Positions 16,238 to 22,871 of a stretch of 30,078 bases of DNA are shown here, piece by piece. Below the pieces are notes generated by a model. The model ran no database searches, had not been told where the DNA came from, and worked only from the letters and a program-made list of their open reading frames with translations. The DNA comes from Candidatus Uhrbacteria bacterium (GTDB lineage Bacteria > Patescibacteriota > Patescibacteriia > UBA9934). Made by a program: the position numbers and the translations under genes. Location: assembly GCA_003453595.1 (NCBI GenBank), contig DMOG01000023.1, forward strand, positions 1 through 30,078, in the 5' to 3' direction. Position 1 is the first letter of the stretch, and each line of letters starts with the position of its first letter.

Positions 16238-16903
16238 ATGCGCGCTCTGTTCCTCTCCATCGTCTCCGTCCTCCCCCTCTTCCTCACGGCCTGCGGTTCA
16301 CAGCAGGAGCCACTGATCGACGAAGCGGAGGCCGGTCGCGATATGAGCCTGTTTTGTTGCATGGACCGGGACGGGGACAAGTCCCCCTCCCATGAGCCGT
16401 GCACCGGGCCTGCGTCCGGGTGTGCCTGGGCGAAGACATGGGATTGCGATGACGGAGACGCCAGCATCAACCCCAACGCCGTCGAGATATGGTACGACGG
16501 TGTGGACCAGGACTGCGATGGCCACTCCGACTACGACCAGGACTACGACAGCATTGAAAGCGCCGAGCACGGCGGTGAAGACTGCAACGACGAAGAATTC
16601 GCTGCCAGTCCCGGCAGAAACGAAGTCTTCGACGGCGTGGACAACGACTGCGACGGCAGGGTCGACGAGTCGCCTACCGGGCGCTGGTATGTCGACGCAG
16701 ACGGTGATGGCTTCGGCGACAACGGCCAATATGCCGTTGATACCAAGTTCATCGCCAGCGCTGTGACGCAGACCGTCAATTACGCCACGCACGGTGGCGA
16801 CTGCCGGGACGACAACTTTCACATCAACCCCGAGGCCAGAGAATACCTCAACGGCCTCGACGACGACTGCGACGGCAAGATCGACGAAGACTTCCGCGAC
16901 TAG
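16238..16903 (+). CDS. GC-rich MopE-like Asp/Cys-repeat lipoprotein
   Basis: 221 aa from the ATG at 16238, preceded by AAGGAGG 4 nt upstream. A longer frame from a TTG at 16091 would run through the terminator and promoter and is rejected. The N-terminus is a lipoprotein signal: MRALFLSIVSVLPLFLTAC, lipobox LTAC, Cys19. The mature part has three repeats of the MopE/putative metal-binding type (DCDDGDASINPNAVEIWYDG-VDQDCDG, DCNDEEF..DGVDNDCDG, DCRDDNFHINPEA..LDDDCDG). An EF-hand-like VDADGDGFGD is also present. It is probably a Ca2+ or Cu-binding surface protein. G+C and third-position G+C are far above those of neighbours, suggesting transfer from a high-GC bacterium; MopE-type proteins are frequent in Myxococcota. 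It has its own promoter and terminator. Confidence 0.85.
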   Translation: MRALFLSIVSVLPLFLTACGSQQEPLIDEAEAGRDMSLFCCMDRDGDKSPSHEPCTGPASGCAWAKTWDCDDGDASINPNAVEIWYDGVDQDCDGHSDYDQDYDSIESAEHGGEDCNDEEFAASPGRNEVFDGVDNDCDGRVDESPTGRWYVDADGDGFGDNGQYAVDTKFIASAVTQTVNYATHGGDCRDDNFHINPEAREYLNGLDDDCDGKIDEDFRD

Positions 16904-16922
16904 CCGTCGTCCTCACCATCCA

Positions 16923-16960
16923 CGCGCCCCGTCCACCAGGATAGGGCGCGATTTGTCTTT
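16923..16960 (+). terminator. Terminator of GC-rich cassette 1
   Basis: Stem CGCGCCC (16923-16929) / GGGCGCG (16944-16950) with a 14-nt loop, followed by ATTTGTCTTTT. The rest of the interval to 17133 shows no gene. Confidence 0.8.
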
Positions 16961-17133
16961 TGACTACCAAACTACAATTTGAAAAATTAATCTTTTTATT
17001 CCTAGTACATCAAATATAAAATGCACAGACAGCCATCCTCTCTGAAATTGCCCTAGTGGGAAATTTTACTGGGGTTTTGAAGTTATCAATAAGTGGTGCA
17101 TTGAGTATAGAATGTGCGTTGACCCCTATTCCA

Positions 17134-17162
17134 TTGACAAAAAAGCTTTTCTAGTATATAAA
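17134..17162 (+). promoter_or_regulatory. Sigma70-type promoter of GC-rich cassette 2
   Basis: TTGACA (17134-17139), exactly 17 nt, then TATAAA (17157-17162), with a leader of about 26 nt. It shares CATTGACAAAAA with the 16143 promoter and has a similar A-run/T-run spacer. Confidence 0.85.
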
Positions 17163-17194
17163 TATTTGTTCCACTACTCGAAGGGAGTCAGAAC

Positions 17195-17827
17195 ATGAAG
17201 CATCTCACCGTGGAAAACATGCACATGCAAGGACGGCAACCGACCTTCCTCTTTTGCCAAATGGGAGGCGTCGTAGCCATAACCATCAACCCTGATGGTA
17301 TCCTTGGTGGCAAAGCTCGCTATGCCACTATCAATGGCCAGAGCGAACCAAAATGCTGGGCATTCTGGGACCACATCATGCCATGGGAAAGAGTCGATTC
17401 CGATCCTCTTGTCCATGGCATTGGTACCCTCAGGGTAATCCTGGGGCGCATAGCAGAGGAGGACTGTGGACTGCACATGGCACAGTTCCGCGTTCCATGC
17501 ACACGACCCATCCAAATGATCAACCATTGGCGTTTGTGGGTCTTCTTGAGGGGCATTGAGTTGTGTGACCCGGCACAGCCCAAAAGCCAGCCCCATACCG
17601 TGAGAAGTGCCTGGGCCATCTACCGAGACCGGGCCTACCGCTCTGCGTGGGCGCTTTCCGACTACCACCAGGCGTGGCATCGGTTCGGTCAGGACAACGG
17701 CCTGACAGACTTGCACGGTCACATCGACCGCTCTTCGGCGCACTGGCTCGCAACTGAAACGCGAACCAAACTCGAAATGGCCACGATGCGACGCCATGAT
17801 TCACGGCGTTCACGGCTCCAAGCGTGA
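17195..17827 (+). CDS. Orphan GC-rich Trp/His/Arg-rich protein
   Basis: 210 aa, not recognised. Orientation and start are supported by the promoter at 17134, AAGGGAG 7 nt before the ATG, and a terminator directly after the stop. An overlapping 207-aa minus frame has none of these. There is no signal peptide or membrane helix. The sequence is rich in aromatic residues (9 Trp) with WAFWDH, NHWRLWVF and an imperfect internal pair AWAIYRDRAYRSAW / AWALSDYHQAWHRF. A basic tail (RRHDSRRSRLQA) follows. Base composition and codon choice are more GC-rich than in flanking genes. It could be a nucleic-acid binding protein, but that is only a guess from the charge. Confidence 0.65.
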   Translation: MKHLTVENMHMQGRQPTFLFCQMGGVVAITINPDGILGGKARYATINGQSEPKCWAFWDHIMPWERVDSDPLVHGIGTLRVILGRIAEEDCGLHMAQFRVPCTRPIQMINHWRLWVFLRGIELCDPAQPKSQPHTVRSAWAIYRDRAYRSAWALSDYHQAWHRFGQDNGLTDLHGHIDRSSAHWLATETRTKLEMATMRRHDSRRSRLQA

Positions 17828-17845
17828 ATCAAACTACTACGTACG

Positions 17846-17878
17846 CCCCGCGATGTATGTCGCGGGGTTTTGGCTTTT
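17846..17878 (+). terminator. Terminator of GC-rich cassette 2
   Basis: Perfect stem CCCCGCG / CGCGGGG (17846-17852 and 17861-17867) with an 8-nt loop, followed by TTTTGGCTTTT. Confidence 0.88.
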
Positions 17879-17923
17879 AATAATATTTTTCACTTGCCAC
17901 TTTTTGCTAACACCTTTCTACGA

Positions 17924-17929
17924 TATAAT
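17924..17929 (+). promoter_or_regulatory. -10 element of leaderless transketolase N gene
   Basis: TATAAT ends 9 nt before the ATG at 17939. There is no Shine-Dalgarno sequence. Confidence 0.6.
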
Positions 17930-17938
17930 GAAATCACT

Positions 17939-18817
17939 ATGCCGCCAGTCCGTGATATTAAACAACTTTCCGAGAAAAAACTTTTCGCACTTGAAGCACG
18001 GGCGCAGGAAATTCGGGCTGATATTTTAAAAATGCTACAGCACGCTGGTAGCGGACACTCGGCTGGATCACTAGGAATGGCTGATATTTTCACTGCCTTA
18101 TATTTCCATGTTCTAGTACACAATCCAAAGCAACCAAATTGGAAAGACCGTGATCGTTTAATCTTGTCATGCGGCCATATTGCCCCGGTCAGATACGCAA
18201 CCATGGCTCATGCTGGCTATTTTCCTAAAAATGAATTGCTTACTTTGCGAAAATTTGGTTCCCGTCTGCAAGGTCATCCAGAGTTAAATCGATTTGTTGG
18301 TTTTGAAACAACCTCTGGCCCGTTGGGAGATGGTGTGGCCCAAGCGGTTGGCATGGCCTATGTGGCGAAAAAAGAAAAACTCCCCTACCACACCTATTGC
18401 GTTATGTCAGACGGCGAACTTCAGACTGGAATAACCTGGGAATCAGCTTTATTTGCCGGACGAAATGTTTTGCATAATATGACATGGATTATTGATCGCA
18501 ATAACATCCAGATTGACGGATACACAGAGGACATTATGCCAATCGAACCACTAGTTCAAAAATTCGAAGCTTTTAATTTTCATGTAATAGAAATCGACGG
18601 ACACAATATTCGCGACATGGTCGACGCTTGTGCCTATGCTCAATCAATTTTCGAACAACCAACAGTGATCATTGCGCACACAACTCCTGGCAAAGGCGTT
18701 GACTTTATGGAGTTTGAACCAATCTGGCACGGTAAACCACCAAAAGATCAAGCAGAACTAAAACGAGCCCTCATATCTTTGCGAACCTTAAACGGCAAAA
18801 TCGAACATGGGGAGTGA
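17939..18817 (+). CDS. Transketolase, N-terminal (TPP-binding) subunit
   Basis: 292 aa, the pyrophosphate-binding half of a split transketolase. The full enzyme moves a two-carbon unit between ketose and aldose phosphates. GSGHSAGSLGMADIFTALYF near residues 34-53 and SCGHIAP are typical. The TPP/Mg motif is MSDGELQTGITWESA...IIDRNNIQ, with Ser in place of the first Gly of GDG. The ATG at 17939 (MPPVRDIKQ) is preferred to an in-frame upstream codon at 17870, which would overlap the cassette terminator, and TATAAT lies 9 nt before it. The partner half is at 19894, separated by an unrelated DUF4349 gene. Confidence 0.92.
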   Translation: MPPVRDIKQLSEKKLFALEARAQEIRADILKMLQHAGSGHSAGSLGMADIFTALYFHVLVHNPKQPNWKDRDRLILSCGHIAPVRYATMAHAGYFPKNELLTLRKFGSRLQGHPELNRFVGFETTSGPLGDGVAQAVGMAYVAKKEKLPYHTYCVMSDGELQTGITWESALFAGRNVLHNMTWIIDRNNIQIDGYTEDIMPIEPLVQKFEAFNFHVIEIDGHNIRDMVDACAYAQSIFEQPTVIIAHTTPGKGVDFMEFEPIWHGKPPKDQAELKRALISLRTLNGKIEHGE

Positions 18818-18839
18818 AGGGGAATGAGAGGAGGTTAAT

Positions 18840-18908
18840 CTAGCTTCCACTTTCCTAAATAACCACCCCCACCCTTCGCTCTGCAGAGCTTTGAAGTGGC
18901 ACAGCTAG
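18840..18908. repeat. Possible stem-loop in 183-bp gap
   Basis: Outer arms CTAGC-TT-CCACTT (18840-18852) and AAGTGG-CACA-GCTAG (18894-18908) enclose a perfect palindrome GCTCTGCAGAGC (18878-18889). There is no T-run, so it is not an ordinary terminator. The rest of the gap, to 19000, is pyrimidine-rich with repeated TTAACCC-like units. Confidence 0.4.
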
Positions 18909-19000
18909 CCCCTCCTTAAAAAGAAAAGGAACCGGACTAATACATCGATCCCCCCCTTTAACCTACTCAACCCTTTTAAACCCTCTTAACCCCTTCCCCT

Positions 19001-19891
19001 ATGACTCTCAAAAACAAACATCTTGGATGGCTAGCCATGGTAATAATCATCCTTTTTATTGGCAGTGTATTTTTTAATGTCTTTGAAAGAAACAGTAGGT
19101 CAATCGCAACCTCAAGCTCAGGATCAGCTCAATTCACAGGTACTATTGGATTACCAGAAGATGACTTTACTTCAACGAAGGAATATAGTTTAGCTGACAG
19201 TACTACAAACATCGAAGTTCAAGATCAATACATTATCAAAACCGGAAACTTGAGCATGACAGTAAAAGATATTGATGAAACTGCGCTTGGACTTGAAAAT
19301 ATTGCTCAAATGTATGGTGGCGCCGTGACAAATCGTTATGTTTATTCATACGCAGATTACAAGAACGGAACAATAGAACTAAAAGTCGATCAAACAAAGT
19401 TTAATGACGCACTCAAAGCAATCAAAGAACTAGCAATTAGTGTTGAATCAGAAAATGTGAACGCTGACGATGTCACAGAAACTGTAATCGACATTAAAGC
19501 TCGACTTGAAAACTCCCAAGCAGAAGAAGAAGCTTATGTGCGTATCTTAAACCAAGCAACTAAAATCGAGGACATTCTTAACACTCAATTCTATCTTTCT
19601 AATGTTCGCGAGGAAATCGAGGTCTACCAAGCTCAGCTTAAATACTACGAAACTCATACAAGCTTTTCCACAATTAGTGTTTATTTAACAGAAGCAACAT
19701 CAATAGCTCTAAACTCAGACACTTTCCAGCCATGGCAAACCATTAAAGACTCAGTGCAAACAGTTGTGCGACTATTTCAGGACTTTGTACTTGGCTTAAT
19801 TGAGTTCATCATTGTTGGTGGTGCAATCATCATTCCAATCATCATCATCTTCTTTGGCGGACGATTCATCTACCGCCGGTTCAAAAAATAA
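19001..19891 (+). CDS. DUF4349 membrane protein
   Basis: 296 aa. A transmembrane segment near the N-terminus (LAMVVIIILF-like, about residues 9-25) is followed by the DUF4349 core: YIIKTGNLSMTVKDIDETAL, IAQMYGGAV, KVDQTKFNDALKAIKEL and DVTETVIDIKARLENSQAEEEAY. The core includes a coiled-coil stretch. A second helix (FIIVGGAIIIPIIIIFFGG, about 268-286) with a basic tail RRFKK ends the protein. Its biochemical role is not known; the family is found as membrane-anchored extracytoplasmic proteins. It lies between the two transketolase halves and 2 nt before the C half, so they are probably co-transcribed. Confidence 0.85.
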   Translation: MTLKNKHLGWLAMVIIILFIGSVFFNVFERNSRSIATSSSGSAQFTGTIGLPEDDFTSTKEYSLADSTTNIEVQDQYIIKTGNLSMTVKDIDETALGLENIAQMYGGAVTNRYVYSYADYKNGTIELKVDQTKFNDALKAIKELAISVESENVNADDVTETVIDIKARLENSQAEEEAYVRILNQATKIEDILNTQFYLSNVREEIEVYQAQLKYYETHTSFSTISVYLTEATSIALNSDTFQPWQTIKDSVQTVVRLFQDFVLGLIEFIIVGGAIIIPIIIIFFGGRFIYRRFKK

Positions 19892-19893
19892 TT

Positions 19894-20862
19894 ATGCTTA
19901 ACCGCGGCTGGAAAATGAAAAACACTCTCAAGCACCAATCAACTCGCGTTGGTTATGGTGAGGGTTTGGTTGAACTAGGAAAACATAATAAAAATGTGTA
20001 TGTTTTGAGTGCTGATTTAACAGAATCAACTCACAGCCAAGAATTTAAAGATCTTTTCCCAGACCAATTTGTCCAAATTGGAGTATCTGAACAATCCTTG
20101 GCTGGAATTGGAGCCGGTATGGCGCTAACTGGCAAAACAGTATTTCTTTCCAGTTACGCTGCCTTCTCCCCAGGACGAAACTGGGAGCAGATCCGCACCA
20201 CAGTCTGTTTGCAAAAAACAAATGTAAAAGTTATTGGCTCCCATGCTGGCGTTTCGGTTGGCCCAGACGGCGCCACCCATCAGATGACCGAAGACATTGC
20301 CCTAATGCGCGTTTTACCAAACATGATAGTCCTAGTTCCCTGCGACGCCATCGAAGCACGCAAGGCAACAATTATGATTGGTAAAAAAAAGGGGCCAGCC
20401 TACATCAGGCTTGATCGAAATTCGGCACCGATTTTTACAACAGAATCAACTCCGTTTGAAATTGGCAAAGCTCAAGTTTTGCGCAAAGGAAAAGATGTGG
20501 CCATTATCGGTTGCGGGCCAATCCTGTATGAATGTCTGCTGGCAGCTGAAGAATTATCAAAGCTAGGAATCGAAGCTCGGATAATAAATAACGCCAGTGT
20601 CAAACCAATAGACGAAGCCACAATCATTAAAGCAGCCCGCGAATGTGGAGCAATTGTTACAGCCGAGGACGCGCAAATTGCTGGCGGAATGGGATCAGCT
20701 GTTTGTGAACTATTGGGCGAAGCGTGTCCTGTGCCGATTGAGCGCATCGGCCTTCAAGATACTTTCGGACAATCAGGAACAGCAGACGAACTGCTCGAAC
20801 ATTACAAACTAACCGCACCATGGATTGTAAAAGCAGTGCAAAAGGTGATTAAGAAGAAGTAA
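19894..20862 (+). CDS. Transketolase, C-terminal (pyrimidine-binding) subunit
   Basis: 322 aa, or 315 if the MKNTLK start at 19915 is used. It carries the Pyr domain with VLSADLTESTHSQEF and the catalytic Glu region QIGVSEQSLAGIGAGMAL. SYAAFSPGRNWEQIR and GSHAGVSVGPDGATHQMTEDIALMR follow. The C-terminal regulatory-type domain includes VAIIGCGP and TAEDAQIAGGMGSAV. With the N half at 17939 it would form the heterodimeric transketolase active site in the cytoplasm. The first ATG is 2 nt after the DUF4349 stop. A long hairpin terminator follows the stop. Confidence 0.93.
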   Translation: MLNRGWKMKNTLKHQSTRVGYGEGLVELGKHNKNVYVLSADLTESTHSQEFKDLFPDQFVQIGVSEQSLAGIGAGMALTGKTVFLSSYAAFSPGRNWEQIRTTVCLQKTNVKVIGSHAGVSVGPDGATHQMTEDIALMRVLPNMIVLVPCDAIEARKATIMIGKKKGPAYIRLDRNSAPIFTTESTPFEIGKAQVLRKGKDVAIIGCGPILYECLLAAEELSKLGIEARIINNASVKPIDEATIIKAARECGAIVTAEDAQIAGGMGSAVCELLGEACPVPIERIGLQDTFGQSGTADELLEHYKLTAPWIVKAVQKVIKKK

Positions 20863-20910
20863 AAAAATAAGACCCATAAGACCTATGCGACCCATGGGTC
20901 TTATTTTTTA
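20863..20910 (+). terminator. Intrinsic terminator after transketolase C
   Basis: A 16-bp stem (AATAAGACCCAT / ATGGGTCTTATT plus flanking A and T runs) with a 16-nt loop starts at the stop codon of the transketolase C half. Confidence 0.88.
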
Positions 20911-20922
20911 CTCAAGTATTAC

Positions 20923-21060
20923 TCAAGACTTAGACAAAATGTCTAAGTCTTGACGATTTTTTTGACTTACTTTAGCCAAACCAAAATTTCAAAAGGCGTT
21001 TTTTAGGCTATTTTCAAAAACAGCTGTCTAAGTCATTATGTCTAAGACGGTACTCAAAAA
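20923..21060. repeat. GACTTAGACA palindrome, copy 2, and related repeats
   Basis: A perfect 14-bp inverted repeat with AAA loop at 20923-20953 shares 28 identical bp with 10357-10384. A related GTCTAAG direct pair follows at 21029-21050 near the end of the gap. Together they may delimit a small non-coding element; no gene is seen in it. Confidence 0.65.
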
Positions 21061-21114
21061 CCTTGTAAAAAGACCCCTCCTTGCGTCGGGGTGGGAAATG
21101 GGAGAAAACTCTGC

Positions 21115-21120
21115 TATCAT
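21115..21120 (+). promoter_or_regulatory. -10 element of leaderless pseudouridine synthase gene
   Basis: TATCAT ends 8 nt before the ATG at 21129, which decides that start. Confidence 0.5.
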
Positions 21121-21128
21121 CTGCCCAT

Positions 21129-21854
21129 ATGCGACTTAATAAATATATTGCTGATTCTGGGCTTTGTTCTCGGCGGAAGGCTGATGAGCTTATTGATGAA
21201 GGTCGAGTCAAAATCAATGGGAAACCAACCAAAGTTGGCCAACAGGTTGAGGACAAGGATCAGGTTTCGGTAAATGGTGAAATCCTAACTCCACGAGGAC
21301 AAGATGTTTATCTTGTTTTTAACAAACCATTTGGCGTAATCTGTACAGCTGATCCAGATGCTGATAACACGATCTACGACTACCTCCCTTCTGGTGAGCG
21401 GCTTATATATGTTGGCCGACTTGATGTTGAATCATCGGGGCTTGTCCTTTTAACAAACAATGGCGAAGTGGCAAATGCTATTACCAGTCCAAAGTTTGAT
21501 CATGAAAAAGAGTATGTAGTGACAGTGGAAAAGCCCATTACCCGATCTTTTCTTGAATCTCTGGCAAAAGGTGTAATTATCGACGATACCAAAACAAAAC
21601 CAGCCCGCGTTAGAAAAATGACTGATACAAAGTTTGGGATTGTAATTACCGAAGGTCGCAATAGACAAATCAGACGAATGTGCGAAAGTCTTGGATATAA
21701 TGTAACTTCTCTTAAGCGTGTGCGGGTGATGAATATCAAGCTTGGGCAGCTAGGACCTGGAAATTATCGAGTTTTGACAAAAACTGAACGCCTAGAACTT
21801 TTTGGCGAGTTGGAAAATTCTCAAAAAGCTCAAAAAACACCTAGAAAAAAATAA
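21129..21854 (+). CDS. RsuA/RluB-family rRNA pseudouridine synthase
   Basis: 241 aa. It isomerises a specific uridine of rRNA to pseudouridine. An N-terminal S4 RNA-binding domain (MRLNKYIADSGLCSRRKADELI, VKINGKP) is followed by the catalytic domain. That domain includes VYLVFNKPFGVICT and the GRLD motif in VGRLDVESSGLVLLTNNG (catalytic Asp99). The late motif EGRNRQIRRMCESLGYNVTSLKRVR is typical of RluB/RluE/RluF/RsuA. The start at MRLNKY is the normal one for the family; a longer frame from 21081 is rejected. The target site (23S or 16S) cannot be decided from sequence alone. Confidence 0.93.
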   Translation: MRLNKYIADSGLCSRRKADELIDEGRVKINGKPTKVGQQVEDKDQVSVNGEILTPRGQDVYLVFNKPFGVICTADPDADNTIYDYLPSGERLIYVGRLDVESSGLVLLTNNGEVANAITSPKFDHEKEYVVTVEKPITRSFLESLAKGVIIDDTKTKPARVRKMTDTKFGIVITEGRNRQIRRMCESLGYNVTSLKRVRVMNIKLGQLGPGNYRVLTKTERLELFGELENSQKAQKTPRKK

Positions 21855-21900
21855 AACCGTAATTCCTGATCCAATTCAAGGTCAAAACTACAAAATCTGA

Positions 21901-21906
21901 TATAAT
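21901..21906 (+). promoter_or_regulatory. -10 element of leaderless DUF2090 gene
   Basis: TATAAT ends 9 nt before the ATG at 21916. There is no Shine-Dalgarno sequence. Confidence 0.6.
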
Positions 21907-21915
21907 AAAAGGCGT

Positions 21916-22743
21916 ATGGATCGCCTTTTTATATTACCCTTTGATCACCGCTCAACATTCACCACCAACTTGCTTGGGTTTGAATATCCACCAAAAGCTG
22001 CTGCTCAGAAAAAAGCAGTTAAAGAAATGAAGCAAGTGGTTTTTGATGCTTTTTTGCTAGCCCACAACCAATATGAGCATAGCGAAGACATGGCCATTCT
22101 GGTTGATGAAGAATTTGGCACATCAATCCTCAAAGAAGCAAAAGATCAATTGATTCCACTTATTGTCTCTGTTGAGAAAAGTGGTCAATTGTTTTTTCAA
22201 TTTGAATATGGAAATGCATTTGGATCTCACATCAAAAAATGGGATCCAACCTACGCCAAAGCTCTTGTTAGATTTGATGCTAAACAGAAGCAAGGCAATG
22301 AAATTCAAAACAAACGACTTAAGCGTCTTAATGACTTTTGTAAAACCAACGATCAAAAATGGTTGATCGAACCTTTAATGACTGGCAAAGGATCGCAATT
22401 TGAACAAATGAAAACCGGCATTAAACAGATGCGTAAAGCCAGGATCGATCCTGATGTTTGGAAAGTTGAAGGACTCTCAAAGCCAAAGCAATGGCAAGAA
22501 CTATATAAATTAGCAAAAAGCGATATTGTCGTTTTGGGACGAGGCGCGTCAAAGGAACAAGTTGAAAAATGGATTATTGCGGCAGCCAAGTCTGGGGTTG
22601 TTAGTGGATTTGCCATTGGACGCACAATTTTCTTCTCAACTTTAGAAAAACTAAGAGATAAAAAAATAACTCGTAAGCAAGCCGTGGAAACAATAGCCAA
22701 AAATTATCTATCGTTTATCCGACTCTGGGAAAGGAATGAATAA
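21916..22743 (+). CDS. DUF2090 class I aldolase-like protein
   Basis: 275 aa, resembling the DUF2090 domain that forms the C-terminal half of some IolC proteins (5-dehydro-2-deoxygluconokinase fused to an aldolase-like domain). The hallmark LPFDHRSTF is at residues 7-15, DEEFGTSIL follows, and the WKVEGL motif (about 182-187) contains a candidate Schiff-base lysine, Lys183. VVLGRGASKEQVEKWI and SGFAIGRTIF near the C-terminus fit a phosphate-binding TIM barrel. It probably cleaves or condenses a phosphorylated sugar or sugar acid. A PfkB kinase gene follows after 128 bp, matching the fusion partner. The substrate is inferred only from IolC. Confidence 0.8.
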   Translation: MDRLFILPFDHRSTFTTNLLGFEYPPKAAAQKKAVKEMKQVVFDAFLLAHNQYEHSEDMAILVDEEFGTSILKEAKDQLIPLIVSVEKSGQLFFQFEYGNAFGSHIKKWDPTYAKALVRFDAKQKQGNEIQNKRLKRLNDFCKTNDQKWLIEPLMTGKGSQFEQMKTGIKQMRKARIDPDVWKVEGLSKPKQWQELYKLAKSDIVVLGRGASKEQVEKWIIAAAKSGVVSGFAIGRTIFFSTLEKLRDKKITRKQAVETIAKNYLSFIRLWERNE

Positions 22744-22871
22744 TTCGACTCAAGAAAACCCCAGGCTCCACCGGGCTAGGCCTGGTCTCTGCAATAGCGT
22801 CGAGATGAGACAAAAACCTTTAAAACCTCTCCAACCTCCTCTTTAACCTCTTATTACCTCTGACACCCCTT

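Noticed and set aside
16298..16822. Long frames on both strands overlapping the MopE-like gene (also 16392-16766 and 16042-16476)
   Set aside because: They are low-complexity by-products (TTT/ATT or VVV runs) of the Asp-rich repeat codons. The lipobox gene explains the region.
17174..17797. 207-aa minus-strand frame opposite the orphan GC-rich gene
   Set aside because: No promoter, ribosome site or terminator on that strand, while the plus gene has all three. Long antisense frames are common in GC-rich DNA.
17939..20862. Transketolase broken by frameshift
   Set aside because: The halves correspond to the known split form, each with a complete domain and its own start. They are separated by a real gene.
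22744..22871. Possible small RNA between DUF2090 and PfkB genes
   Set aside because: A 6-bp stem CCAGGC/GCCTGG is visible but there is no promoter or T-run. The remainder is a pyrimidine-rich repeat.
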